A stretch of DNA of 64,000 nt, taken from the NCBI RefSeq assembly GCF_003589595.1, contig NW_020653852.1, positions 914,737 through 978,736 on the forward strand. Direction: 5' to 3'. The notes beneath the pieces were generated by a model, which was not told the DNA's origin, searched no databases, and was given only the letters and a program-made list of their open reading frames with translations. This stretch comes from Hyposmocoma kahamanoa. Its lineage: Eukaryota > Arthropoda > Insecta > Lepidoptera > Cosmopterigidae. Positions within the stretch are counted from its first letter, which is position 1. Every line of letters starts with the position of its first letter. The position numbers and the translations under genes were made by a program. Below, in pieces: positions 1 through 10,654 of this stretch.

Positions 1-1
1 C

Positions 2-274
2 AAGTTACTCTTGGACCTTGAATTAGTAGAATCAATGTTGACGTTTGATGTCAATGAGCCTGTTGCCAGTACCAATAATTACATCTTTGAAATTCCGAAA
101 CGTGACCCAGGGTTAAAAAGGAAGGAGTTGGATTAGGTATTAGTTCACGACACTGACTCAATGCGGGATGGGGACTTCACACCGTCTTCCATAATTATGC
201 AAGTTTCTTCACAATGCGCGTATGAAACTAATACCAATCAAACTATTAACATATGTTCTAAATTACGACAGTAA
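2..274 (+). pseudogene. Coding-like frame running off the left edge, unrecognised
   Basis: From base 2 one frame reads 44 codons without a stop to TAG at 134-136 (last residues KRDPGLKRKELD). The same frame then stays open to TAA at 272-274. An AATAAA sits at 274-279, placed as a polyadenylation signal would be. The amino-acid mix is protein-like, with charged and hydrophobic residues alternating. I do not recognise the family. It could be the last exon of a host gene or retrogene ending at 134, or a decayed transposon protein with one premature stop. The 5-prime part lies outside the window. Confidence 0.3.
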
Positions 275-484
275 ATAAAATATGGCGGAATTGAGACAAT
301 TTAAAAGTTCTAGAAATTACTGAATTGTGAATTACGGAATTATTTTTATTTAGTTATCCACTTTTAGGCAATAACTGAAATTTATTAGTCCCATCCAGTT
401 TGAGAGGTATTACTACGTATTCACAAATACAAGTAAATTAAAAATTAAAGTCATAAGCACAGGCATTCCCTAGTGTCGTCTTTC

Positions 485-657
485 GTGACGTGAGAGTTTA
501 GCTTTGTGAGTATAGATGAGGAGGACACGTGTTCGATTCCCGGAGAAAAGTGTGATTATGGAAATGACGACTGATAGGGGGAGAGTGGAAGAAAAACACA
601 TGTTGTGCCGACCCCACCTAGCATGGCATAGTAACAGGAAGAAGAAGAAAAAGAAGA
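485..657 (+). mobile_element. tRNA-derived SINE, family G, with AAG-rich tail
   Basis: A perfect polymerase III B box (GTTCGATTCC) lies at 531-540. The A box is poorly preserved. The body carries the phrase GTGCCGACCCCACCTAGCAT typical of lepidopteran SINEs and ends in an AAG/GAA tract at about 631-657. Only one copy is seen here. Confidence 0.6.
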
Positions 658-659
658 TA

Positions 660-1060
660 GTAAATTAATTTAGTTGTTCAGGTACTAGTAGTACAGGGAT
701 TTTTGTTGGAGACCAAGTAATTGATATAATTGTCTGGTACATTACTATTAAATGTCATGATTCCACCACCAGACAACTAGAAATAGATTGTACACGACAA
801 TATGAGCCTTTAGCCAATGATACTCGGAAGACTCCAACTAACATGGATACTGTGTACGTGAAACCGGGAGTCTTGGAAAATCATTAGTAGGAGAGCCTAC
901 CTCAAACAACAGAATTAAATAATTATAAAATTAACATTCTTAGACTAGCATCTTAGTACATTTTCAAAAATGTAATTTATATAATGAACAACAATAAATT
1001 CTTCATAAAAATTGTGATAGACGTAACATTTATGCGAGGAATAAAAATAAACTTGCTGTT
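660..1060. other. Unassigned AT-rich stretch
   Basis: No gene, repeat copy or RNA recognised; all frames are closed by frequent stops. Confidence 0.5.
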
Positions 1061-1440
1061 TTTGACAGACGTCTTCACAAAGTCATAAATTCATTTAAAG
1101 AGCATGTTTACACTTTTAGAACAAGATTCCGGTTGATATTCAAAATTTGCCATTTACGAGGTTTAAATCTATAGTGACATAAAAACTTTATACTAAAGGT
1201 CATTACACTTCTGCGTACTTGTATGACAATATTCAATGCTAGTTACCCGTTCAGCTCTTGCCGCTTGTTTCGAATTATGATATTTAAATAGTAAATCATA
1301 AATGTTAACAAATGGTAATTTACAAAGAGCGACCCTTAGAGTTTCTTGCTCATTCTTCTCACGGGAATCTGCTTTACGAATGAATAGAGTTTAATGAATG
1401 CAATGATATTATCTTATAATTTGCTTATCACATTTTTACA
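1061..1440 (+). pseudogene. LINE 3-prime end (CR1/jockey-like reverse transcriptase C-terminus plus UTR), degraded
   Basis: A broken reading frame gives RLHKVINSFKEHVYTFRTRF, which resembles the extreme C-terminus of lepidopteran non-LTR reverse transcriptases. It is followed by a shared untranslated tail around the phrase TAGAGTTTCTTGCTCATTCT. The same segment recurs at 30925-31305 and, inverted, at 55345-55735, which proves it is a dispersed repeat. No full domain remains. Confidence 0.65.
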
Positions 1441-1501
1441 AGAGAGTGATAGAATGCTTGCTGGTTATGGACTTCAGTGTTTTCTTTATGATTACCAAGT
1501 G

Positions 1502-1734
1502 ACAGGGATTACTGCCACCTTACCTATTTCTGCCGCGAAGCAGTAATGTGAGTAGTGAAATTACAGGCACATGGGACCTCTCAACTTATGTCTAAGGGGA
1601 TGGGCGCAGTCGTAATGCCCTCAGATCTTTACGATTTAAAGATCTGAGTGGCACTGCAACTGTTATGGACATTTGTGTCACTTACTACCAGGCGCATGAC
1701 TTGTTCGTCCCGTCACTTGATGTCATAATAATAA
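1502..1734 (-). repeat. Family A short repeat, copy 1, inverted against copy 2
   Basis: Reverse-oriented copy of the commonest repeat here. It runs from the CCAGGGA-like end to the head CAAGTGACGGGACGAACAAG. It lies 1 bp from an opposite copy. Confidence 0.8.
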
Positions 1735-1735
1735 A

Positions 1736-1974
1736 GGCTACCCATAACAGTTCTAGTACCACTCAGAGCTTTAAGTCGCAAGGACCTGAGGGGCACAGCA
1801 TTTGCATCTGTCACTCTGAGCATATAGTTGAAAAAGCCCATGTACCTGTGGTTTCACCAGCATCCTTGCCCTTGTAAGCTGGAACGTAGAACACATTACC
1901 AGTTGGCGGCAGAAATAGGTAAGGTGGCAGTACTTCCCTGGACGAAATCCTTCATGAGGAGCTCTACTGCTACT
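1736..1974 (+). repeat. Family A short repeat, copy 2
   Basis: Forward copy from the CCATAACAG block to GCTCTACTGCTAC; the head is missing. It forms an imperfect palindrome of about 470 bp with copy 1. Open frames over this stretch are repeat-derived and not genes. Confidence 0.8.
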
Positions 1975-2151
1975 TGTATTGTGGTGTAAGGATTTGACAA
2001 TCGGCGTAAGGTACTCGTCGATTATTGCCCAGATTGCACCAGGTGTTAGGGAAGAAGAATGATTCGTCTTGCGGAGAGGCTCTTTTCGTGCACCCAAATA
2101 GACTTACAGAACAAGTAGAAAAAAATAAAAATTATTTTTTTAATCAATAAT

Positions 2152-2341
2152 TTTCAGGCAAGTTTCTTGTACTCAATTTTGGTGCCAGTTTTTATTATTT
2201 AATTCCTATAATATTTCCTCGTGAAATAATATTTCAGTTTACCACACTCGGATATTAAATAATACTTCATGATGATATTCTATAAATATTTTAATAAAAA
2301 GAAAATATCACCAAAATTGAGTACAAGAAACTTACCTGAAA
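2152..2341. repeat. MITE-like element with 33-bp inverted ends
   Basis: Arms 2152-2184 and 2309-2341 are complementary over 33 bp with one mismatch (core TTTCTTGTACTCAATTTTGG). They are separated by 124 bp of AT-rich non-coding sequence. This is the layout of a small non-autonomous DNA transposon. It abuts the broken end of a family J fragment. Only one copy is seen, so the superfamily is unknown. Confidence 0.6.
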
Positions 2342-2536
2342 TTTAAGTCCAGGATTTGCGGTGTATTACTGCATTTTATTAGAGATGTTTTTGTTGGTAG
2401 TACGGAGGGTGTTTATTTAGCAATGCAGAATAATAATTTTTATTTATAAAAACTTGTATTTAAACTGAATGCTTTTCTAATTTGCGAAACCAAATAGCCG
2501 CCATTTTGCGGTAGGAGGAGCGCATCGCGTGAGCGG
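2342..2536 (-). mobile_element. Partial copy of 607-bp CG-ended element (family J)
   Basis: Nearly identical to the terminal 195 bp of the copies at 18755, 39934 and 58135, and ends in the inverted terminus ATCGCGTGAGCGG. The other two-thirds is absent; the break adjoins the 33-bp inverted-repeat element. Confidence 0.85.
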
Positions 2537-3340
2537 TTATATAACGAAATAACACTTGGAAACTTTGTCCAATTGTTGTTGAGATTATTGTTTAAAATGT
2601 GAAATAAGTAATACCTTCCACGACGAACTCTTTCACAAGGATCAACCAGAATAAAGTGACATTTTTTTTACGGAATTGTTTTTCATAATTTATCACTATC
2701 TACAGTATTTATATTAATTTTATTTCTTAATTTCAAGGACAAATTTGCCTTTAATGTAGTCGTTTTCGACCGGAACTACATCGTGAGACAAGTAATAAAG
2801 TATAATTTCTTGTTTTTTTCGAACGAGTAGTGCATTATTAATTACTAATTATAATATGTATAAATTAGTTCCAAAGTCACCTGGGTTAAAAACCGGTGTA
2901 GTGTTATTAATAACAATAATACGGCATTTGTTTGTAATAATATTGTGCTGTCAAGCGTTTGGATAATACTATTATGCGCAAAAAGACCCCTTCGACGCTC
3001 TACAGGTTGCGAGCCAGTCGCAACTCCATCTTGATGACATTGACGGCAAAGTATGACTTGCCATGCATACTTCACTTTGCCCTGGTGCTGATCATCATTG
3101 GGTAACTTTTCCTGTAGTTCAGATACTAATTTATTTAAACGTATACTAACATAGACTACTACCATTATACGGTTTACGTACGAGGTCTTTTTTGAACTGC
3201 CATTGCGGCATACTTTCGGCGTGGCCAATTTATTTTAGTTCAATATATTTTTAGTTGACGTTATTGCGCAGTCGCGATTGGTCACATTAACATTCATCTT
3301 AACCTGTGTATGTCATGTGTGTCAACTCACTTCTAACTAC
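2537..3340. other. Unassigned stretch with one shared repeat block
   Basis: Holds the repeat block at 2860-2935. A 127-codon open frame on the minus strand (2845-3228) matches no family I know and overlaps that repeat, so it is not called as a gene. Nothing else seen. Confidence 0.4.
2860..2935 (+). repeat. Short dispersed repeat N, copy 1
   Basis: About 70 bp around ATGTATAAATTAGTT and TTATTAATAACAATAATAC recurs at 34335-34425 in the same orientation with scattered mismatches. Confidence 0.6.
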
Positions 3341-3389
3341 AATCAACTACTACAACGGAAACTCTGTACAAAATAACACCATGGTTTGA

Positions 3390-3525
3390 ATGTGTGTGCG
3401 ACCGCCGCGAGCTGTATATGGACGCAAACGACTAGTGTCTGCCAGTGTTATGCAACGCGAGTGTATTGCGAGATTATGCGAATGTGTGCGTCTGTACACA
3501 CCACGCGGCGAGCGTGCACACATAC
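3390..3525. repeat. Imperfect CG-rich palindrome
   Basis: The left block TGTGTGCGACCGCCGCG and the right block CGCGGCGAGCGTGCACACA are roughly complementary, and the two strands translate to similar peptides across it. Probably the remnant of an inverted-repeat DNA element; no partner copy is in the window. Confidence 0.4.
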
Positions 3526-3529
3526 CAGC

Positions 3530-4299
3530 GCTGCTACGTTTGTATGAAGTTACCATATTTGCTTATTATGCTATGCTATTACTAACTAATTTGAACCATT
3601 GCAGTCTGTTTTCGTAAAAAATACATTACAATAAACAATAATAACATTGTGTTAATCTGTAAACGTCCCATTGCAAGACACAGGTCTTGTTTACGAGAAA
3701 GGGGTTCTGTATGTTGACGTAATACGAATTAAAGCCTTGACATAATGATTTCGAAATTATAGATACTTAGAATAATCACAAAAGGGATGATCGAAGGAAA
3801 AAGATGCAGTGGAAGTTCGACGCGAAGTTATTTAGACAAAATAAGTGTGTGTTAGATTAAACGTGTCCTGTATATAGGTCTGCAGAAAGAAATTTCTTTT
3901 ACAAATAAGCAAAACCTTTTCTTTGTGTGATTTGTTTGCGTAAAATAAGGGAAAAGTTAATATCGTGCCGTATCCAGGTACTTTAATTTTAGGGCTTTGA
4001 ACATAGTCTTGGGACTGTTTCCGATATGTTCGGAATTTGGAAATTTCTGTTAACATTATTAATGCAAAAATCGTACAGTGCAAAGAAAAAAGTCAGATCT
4101 GATTCAAAGTCCAAACAGACCGTGTCGCAAACCAGCGTCTGTAGCCACACCGGGGCCACCGCCCTTACCTACCCGTTGAGTTAGTCCTACTTACTTATAT
4201 ACAGTCAGTTCAATAACATATAATTATTTTATGAAGGTTTGTGGCCCTGTTGCAAGATCTTCAGGCAAATGTTACCAATCAGGAGGCAGTAGAGAGTGT
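3530..4299. other. Unassigned stretch
   Basis: No recognised gene or repeat. A small open frame on the minus strand at 3832-4083 has no recognisable motif. Confidence 0.4.
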
Positions 4300-4428
4300 G
4301 AGTAGCGTCATATTTGATAGTTTAATTAACAAAAATACGATTTTCTTGTTTTGAAACTTTTCAGTTTAGTAGCGAGTACTATAGACAATAGAATTTTGAT
4401 TCAGAACTAAAAAGAGCGCCTTCGTGAT
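4300..4428 (+). repeat. Dispersed repeat M, copy 1
   Basis: The block including ATAGAATTTTGATTCAGAAC and AAGAGCGCCTT recurs inverted at 22254-22380, so this is an interspersed repeat of unknown type. Confidence 0.6.
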
Positions 4429-4639
4429 ATGGTTTACAATATTAAAATTGATAGATCTTTTATTGCACATTGTCAAAGTATGTTTTCCTTAAATTATAAT
4501 TTATATTGCTTTATTTTAAGCCTGACTTTCCCTTTACTCTTCAACAATAATAATAACAAATCAGAGGAGAAATGCCACAAAAAAAAAATTAATACCGTGG
4601 TTGTAAAAAGAACATGACATACGATGAAATAAATGTTTC

Positions 4640-4975
4640 TATTAACTTTTTCAAGTCTTTATTTATGGTATCGTGACTGTGGCATCACAGTCCATTTACT
4701 CAAATATTTTGTATGCCCATAACAATGTACATAAAACATATCCATCTTAGAAGTAAGTCCAAACTCACCACGATTTTGAGGTAAACGATTCTTTTATGGG
4801 TAACAGTAGGTATACGTTTTTACAATAAGATTCCGGAGCATATATTAAGATGATAATTTCTTAAGTATAAAAATGTACTTTAATTGAAAAGTCATATTAT
4901 AAAGTTGAAGGCTACGTATTAGGTGAAGATGTATGGAAAGACTTTTCTAGACTTACAGTCTGTAGTATGGAGATT
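4640..4975 (+). pseudogene. LINE reverse-transcriptase C-terminal fragment, degraded
   Basis: The broken frame includes VTVASQSIYSNILYAHNN, the same block as at 48120 and 23545. Downstream it shares CAATAAGATTCCGGAGCATA with the other copies. It belongs to the same CR1/jockey-like family as 1061-1440 and is non-functional, with several frameshifts. Confidence 0.7.
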
Positions 4976-5115
4976 AGCAGTCCTCTTCGCCCATGGTTTG
5001 TATGTATACATTAAATTATTACGCATAATTAGATAACAGCGTTTAATAGGAACTGACGATAATTTGTTCCACGAAAACATTGTGATAAATTGAACATTTC
5101 CGTATGTAAACATGT

Positions 5116-5630
5116 TTATTAAATTTCTCTGAAGTGCTCAAATCATTTTTATGTTTCAATGAGCTCTTATTGCGTATTAGAAATATGAAAAATGTTTTTC
5201 AGTTTCCGGGAAAATCGCCCGTATTTATTTGAAAAGTATGTTACTTGACGAGTCATGGTAATGAAATTGAATAAAAATGTATTGCTCATTCCTAACTTTG
5301 ATGATACAGTTTTTAACTTTTGTAGCATGTACGTTTGATGCCAAAGCTATGTATAAAATTTTAAAATTACAGAAGATATATTTCTACATGCTAATCATGT
5401 AGAATGTGAGAGTCATCATCATTAGCTTACACGCACCCACTGGTGGCACCTCTTTTTGTCAAAAAAGGACGTCAATGTCTCTCCTATTTAAGCTTAAAAT
5501 GTTCTGGACTAATTTCGTTCAAAGAATACATTCACCGACCTCCTGGAAAGGTGTAAGTAACTTTAGAATAGAATATAACAAGCTTTTTTGCACACAAAAC
5601 AAAAACAGTGACAATATAAAACATAATTGG
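5116..5630. other. Unassigned stretch
   Basis: AT-rich with no recognised feature; the 79-codon open frame at 5406-5645 runs into the following repeat and has no motif. Confidence 0.4.
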
Positions 5631-5998
5631 ATATCAATTCAATAAAAATTTAAAATACAGTGAATAGCGACATCTATCGCCAGGGTCGGTAGCTGTAAAG
5701 GTATCTAACTGGGTGATAAAACTTTCGTAGATTTCTCATAGATGGCGCTACGACTAAAAAGTCGTTGAAAAACCTTATACAAAGACACGACAATAAGCAC
5801 ATAGAAAAATTCGTGAGGTCCGTTGGTTCGTTCCGTGGCTTAGTTGGTATAGCGTCTGCCACGGTAAGCTAGAAGACGTCAGTTCGAATCCGACCGGATC
5901 GAAGGAATTTTTTCTGAGTGTTCGATCTTTGTATTAATAATTATAACAAACTAGTGGAGTAATTTCATAATAAATAATTGAATATCAATTCAATAAAA
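5631..5998 (+). mobile_element. tRNA-like repeat, family H, with flanking 17-bp direct repeat
   Basis: A unit of about 334 bp. It contains a conserved GATGGCGCTAC block and then a tRNA-like stretch with an A box (GGCTTAGTTGG) and a B box (GTTCGAATCC). It ends in a tail of GTATTAATAATTATAACAAA. ATATCAATTCAATAAAA occurs at both edges (5631-5647 and 5982-5998). Related copies lie at 10655, 37495 and 51374. The 17-bp repeat may be a target-site duplication, or a tandem junction, because the right-hand one follows family sequence directly. Confidence 0.7.
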
Positions 5999-6221
5999 TT
6001 CGCCGGAAAATCTTTGCTATTGCGTATATTCTAAACATTATAAATGGTAATGTTGACTGCTTTGACTTATTGGGTGATATTTCGTTTATTGTACCTACTC
6101 GATCTATGAGACACTATCACCCTATTGCAGTTCCCTTAGCGATGACTAACTTTAGACAAAATAGTTTTCTATATTTGTACTTTTTCGTTTTAAAAATGCG
6201 CTTGCGCAGTCCATTATATCG
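5999..6221. other. Unassigned stretch
   Basis: Nothing recognised. Confidence 0.4.
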
Positions 6222-6335
6222 TACTGCATAACAGCTTGTGGAGGTTCTGGTAAGACTCGGATGTTACGCCTTGAAAGAACACAAAGAGCAATTCTAAACA
6301 TTTAAGATTACCATACTATCCAAATCTATTCAAGG
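6222..6335 (+). pseudogene. LINE reverse-transcriptase C-terminal scrap
   Basis: Broken reading around GGSGKTRMLRLERTQRAILN resembles the thumb/C-terminal motif of lepidopteran LINEs (ERAQRAILK). It is very short, with a stop soon after. Confidence 0.5.
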
Positions 6336-7240
6336 ATAAACGAAGAACAGGTAGAGTACGAGAAATTGCGAGGTACAGATTCTCCAGTTAGTTATGATGA
6401 TGTTGAAAAACTTGTTACTCTGTGGGTATTTTAGTATAAGTTTACTTTCTTAGAATGGAACATCTCATTACACTAGTTATCCGGAGTTGGGCGTTAATTG
6501 CTGCGACACAGTCGTACTTATTGTCGAACATAATCTTATCATGTCTATATTGTTATTGTTCCAAATAAACATTTTATTATATTATTATTATTATTCTATG
6601 TCCTGACCTGACTTGGGGGCCTACCATAAACTTTCCAAAAACAATCTTATTTCAATGTAAGTTTAAAGTAAGCTTGTTATATGTTGTTGACAAACTTGTC
6701 TACCAAGAAATGTATTATTGCTAAAATGACTTAAAGAACGAATGATTTCCCAATGTTGTCTATTCCTTAATAAAAATAGGAAAGAAATAACGCTATATGA
6801 ACTGTATAATGCCATCTCTTTCTTTTTTTACGTTCCGAATCGTGTTATCGTACTATAATGTTAAAGTACTTACTGTTATTTACATTTAGTGAATTTTAAC
6901 TGCCAAAAAAAAGTACCTAATAATGAAATCTATTAAAATTACGCTGTTTTCAATTATCATTCCCCATTTTTATGAAGAAAAATAAATAAAACATGCTAAG
7001 TCTTGATAGTCACGTTGTAAATTCGGAATCATAGTCTAGTGTCAACTCTTAGTTTCGCCAAGGAGCATATAGATGGCGCTGTCATAATTTTACGGAATGA
7101 AATCGCGTATTTTTAGTATTTCCTATGTGCTATAATAATAAATAAGTTCAACTTAACTTTTAATAAAATAAAACTGAAAATAATATAGTTTCCGTTGCAC
7201 CCGTGTAACTATTTTAAGATTGCTAAATTTGACATAAGAG
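6336..7240. other. Unassigned AT-rich stretch
   Basis: Contains an ATT-rich low-complexity run near 6566-6594; nothing else recognised. Confidence 0.4.
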
Positions 7241-7396
7241 CAATATTACTTTATTGTCAAAGTCGCGTCATGGTACGAACTGAGTGAATGAATAGTCACA
7301 AAGCTGCGAATAAAACATCATAGTTTTAACATTATAATAAGCTTACTTTAAGCGCGTCATGGTACGAAAAGTCAATGTAAGGTTAAAGTAATATTG
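7241..7396. repeat. Inverted 13-bp ends enclosing a 16-bp direct repeat
   Basis: CAATATTACTTTA (7241-7253) and its complement (7384-7396) bracket two exact copies of CGCGTCATGGTACGAA at 7264-7279 and 7353-7368. This is structure without a known family. Confidence 0.45.
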
Positions 7397-7794
7397 TTTT
7401 AAGAGGTTGTGGTAGGCCTCCTGCTAGTTCATATATTCAATTGTAATGTTGATGCGCTGAAGCGTAATCTCACGGACATTCTATATGCCTAACTTTACTA
7501 AATAGTTTGTGATTAGCGCAGGTATTGGGTTGTTATATTTATGTAAGTGCATGTTATTAAGAAATACTGTTTATTATTCGCTTGTTTAATGCTCGTGTAT
7601 GGTTTGTCTGAAGCTATAGGTGGAAACCTGTAATTGGCTTTATGTATATTCCTGTTTTTATTAAATGTAAGAAGCTATTGGTTTTCCACGAATGAATAAA
7701 TAAATAAATAAAGCAGCTGAACGGTATACTCGTATAATTGAACCGAATACACTCTAAAACAAAATCATAATACGTACTATGTACACATTGCCAC

Positions 7795-7877
7795 ATATAT
7801 ATATTTATATATAATTATATACAAAATATGCTTGTAATACATGATTATAAATGATGATGATATATATATATACACAC
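7795..7877. repeat. TA-rich low-complexity tract
   Basis: Alternating TA runs flank the hAT-type MITE insertion on its left. A short AAAT run lies just upstream at 7684-7703. Confidence 0.6.
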
Positions 7878-8163
7878 CATTGACTTACAATTATATGGAC
7901 GTCGGGTCCGCGCTAAAAAGTGTCCGAACTTATAGGGCGTTAAAATCGTATACAGAGCATCATTCACGCTTTAGTCTTCGTTTGTTCGACTGACAGCGAA
8001 GAAAGCAAAATTAGACAGCACTGCGATGACATTACAATTTAAATTCAACGTTTTAGCTTTTTCATATTCCTTTACATGTCACTACGTTTAAATAGGTTGA
8101 CTTGGGACATTTTTTTCGTAGTTTTTGTATTAGACCCGTCGTCCATTTATTTGTAAGTCAATG
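7878..8163 (+). mobile_element. hAT-type MITE, copy 1 (286 bp)
   Basis: Begins CATTGACTTACAATTATA and ends with the near-complement; about 24-bp inverted ends include GGACG/CGTCC. The interior is over 90% alike by eye to copies at 12442 and 42369. It is flanked by ATATACACAC on both sides (7868-7877 and 8164-8173). The duplication looks like 10 bp here, probably because the target is a TA/CA run. It is non-coding, so it must be moved by a transposase from elsewhere. Confidence 0.85.
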
Positions 8164-8469
8164 ATATACACACATTGTTTTAATTTGGATGACGAATACT
8201 TAACTAATTGATAATTAATGTTCATTTACCAGTTCCTTAAATTTGTCAAGTCTCATGGCTTCTGGTAGGTGGCTTTATTATACCAAGGGTGCGATATACC
8301 ATACCAAACCAATACCAAGTACCAGATAACGAATGTTGGTATCATTTTGGGCATCCTACTGCGGGGAACCCACTTTCCATATCAGCTAGCTTAATATCTA
8401 TTTCCTTTGTAAACCATTTCCATGTCCCGTGCTTCATTCTTCGATAAACATGAAAAAAATAACAGACTA
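8164..8469. other. Unassigned stretch
   Basis: Nothing recognised beyond the right target duplication of the MITE. Confidence 0.4.
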
Positions 8470-8951
8470 TAATCTCAGTACAGAGTACTGAAAAAACCGA
8501 CCTCAAAAGTACGTGGAATTACACATAATTACCAAGTTTTATTGAAATCGGTTACCGGAAAGTGCGCAAACCCGGATTTTTCCACTAGTTCGCCACTATA
8601 CGGGACTTGACACAGGAGATAATAAAAATCGGTTCTCACTACTCAAAGTATATTGAGAGAAAAACGCCTTGAATTAAAAAATAGCAAAATCAACCATTAA
8701 AATAATCGCTCATTATACTAAAATTTAGGCGCTATTTAGAAAAATGATTCTTTATGCGTGAACAGCCACCCTTAGAGGTGGATGATTTTCTTCAAAATTG
8801 ACTGGGACCACTATGGAGGTACCCTCTTTCTAACAAAAAAAGAATCGTGAAAATTGGTTCACAAATACTGGAGTTATCGCGTAACATACATACAAAAAAA
8901 GAACATACAGTCGAATTGAGAACCTCCTCCTTTTTTGAAGTCGGTTAAAAA
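8470..8951 (+). repeat. Family B repeat (CCGACCTC...GAAGTCGG ends), longest copy
   Basis: Starts with the small palindrome AGTACAGAGTACT, then AAAAAACCGACCTCAAAA, and ends CTCCTTTTTTGAAGTCGG. The ends are about 12-bp inverted repeats. It is the most complete of six copies (24798, 33550, 36823, 46139, 47244). Non-coding. From memory this resembles a very abundant lepidopteran repeat, but the class (MITE or LINE tail) is not settled by the sequence. Confidence 0.75.
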
Positions 8952-9279
8952 TAGAAATGACCGGGCAATACTTTCGTGCCGTGAATGTGTCACTTAAACA
9001 CCCCCATAGTAAAATGATTGGAAATGGTTTGGGGTAATTTATATCCCTAGTAGTTGGAGCTCCAATTTACTTCTAAAATATTCACGACCATTACTAAAGG
9101 TGTGAGAATATGATTGCCGCATTCGTGATTATGAAACCTCATTCAACATTTTTGTTTATCCATTACGAGGCAATGGCACAGTGTTAAAAGGATATATGTA
9201 TATGTAACTTTATAATGGAAGAAAAAGAAACAAAGAAAATTATAATAATATCATGTCCAACACGATGGGATTTTGGGAT
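8952..9279. other. Unassigned stretch
   Basis: Nothing recognised. Confidence 0.4.
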
Positions 9280-9417
9280 TTTTTTTATAACATCAAGTGA
9301 CGGGACACACGCCTATCCATAACAGTTGCAGTGCTTTAAGTCGCAAAGATCTGAGGGGCACTGCCACTACGCCTGTCACCCTGAGACATAAGTTGAACCG
9401 GAACACAGTAATGCTGA
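9280..9417 (+). repeat. Family A short repeat, partial copy
   Basis: Head and middle present with internal deletions; AAGATCTGAGGGGCACTGCC is exact to the family. Confidence 0.8.
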
Positions 9418-9951
9418 TTTTTTAACTTTAACAACGTAATTTCTTCCTGGATCGTAATCGATGGATTGTAATAAAATATTATTTCAATGATTTTGTGACA
9501 TTTATTTACAAAAGAATCAATGTGCATTAAAACAATCTCCTCATATTTTAATCGTTCTGGAATTTTATCAAAGTTATCTTAAAAACAATATTACAGTTGA
9601 GCTGCGTCCTTGGCGTACAGTTCGTTTCTGAAAGGTTTGTAAAATACTCCAGCGTGCTTCTTAGGTCACGTCACGACTCGAACATCAGCAATGTATATCA
9701 GCGTCGATGAATGCTGATGCTGATATTCGCAATAACCCTGATGTATATAGCAAATAAGCACATGCAAACCCATATGTTACAAAACAGTGATAGGTACAGT
9801 ATTTTCAGAAACAGCTGCAATCTTAATTTTAGCATTTAATAAACATAAAAAGATAAATTCCACTGATATTGCGTACATTGGAAATTAAATAATTGTATTT
9901 AGCCATTATAATTTTAATTTGCAAAATAAGGTATTTCTGTTGATTTTTTTG
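9418..9951. other. Unassigned stretch
   Basis: Nothing recognised. Confidence 0.4.
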
Positions 9952-10152
9952 TTGAGCTCCGTGGTCGAGAGGCTTGCACACCTGTTTTCATGGGGTCGCC
10001 GTCTCTGACGTCCAGGGTTAGAAAACTAACTTTTCTATGTTGTCTCGGATCTGGGTGTTTGTGTTACCATCGTTGTTTTCGATTTCCATAACACAGGTGC
10101 TTTAGTTACTTACTTTGCGGTGAGAGCAACGAATGTGATGTTGTCTAACATT
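9952..10152 (+). mobile_element. tRNA-like SINE, family E, copy 1
   Basis: The opening CTCCGTGGTCGAGAGGCTTG resembles a tRNA 5-prime half. The body (CGGATCTGGGTGTTTGTG) matches the inverse copy at 45434-45625. The B-box region here is decayed (CCAGGGTTAGAAAAC). Confidence 0.65.
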
Positions 10153-10153
10153 T

Positions 10154-10392
10154 AGCTCCTTTTAAAAGAGTTCGTCCAGGGAAGCACTGCCTCCTTATCC
10201 ATTTCTGTCATTACTGCGTTCCGGTTTTGAACTGTAAGGGTGCTGTTGAAATTACAAGCACATGAGACTAGTCAACTTACGTCTCAAGGTGACGGGCGCA
10301 GTGACAGTGCCCCCACATTTTTGCGATTTAAAGCTCTGCTACCACCAGGCGCACGACTTGTCCTTCCAGTCACTTGGTTTAATAAAAAAAAT
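10154..10392 (-). repeat. Family A short repeat, near full copy
   Basis: Reverse copy from the GTTCGTCCAGGGAAG end to the GACTTGTCC head, with moderate divergence. Confidence 0.8.
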
Positions 10393-10654
10393 CTTCCACT
10401 AAGCTATCACTGCTCTGGTAAGAAAAAAGGTGCTTGGAAAATATTTCTACCAAACACCATGAACAATAACCTGTTGTAAGTATACTCTATCTTTTGTTTA
10501 GTCTTTATTTTGCAATAAAGAATATTTGCAATATTATTCATAAAGTTGCTTAGTTATTTGGTGGTTGTAATTAATTTTAATTAAATGCCACGGTGTTTTA
10601 CTATCGCGATATTCAATTACTTTTTCCTTTGATCCGGCTGGATTAACACTTGTA

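Noticed and set aside
1665..2097. Open frames on both strands
   Set aside because: They lie within the inverted family A pair; translation of a non-coding repeat.
2845..3228. 127-codon open frame on the minus strand
   Set aside because: Overlaps dispersed repeat N, has no recognisable domain, and its one C-x2-C pair is not in a known context.
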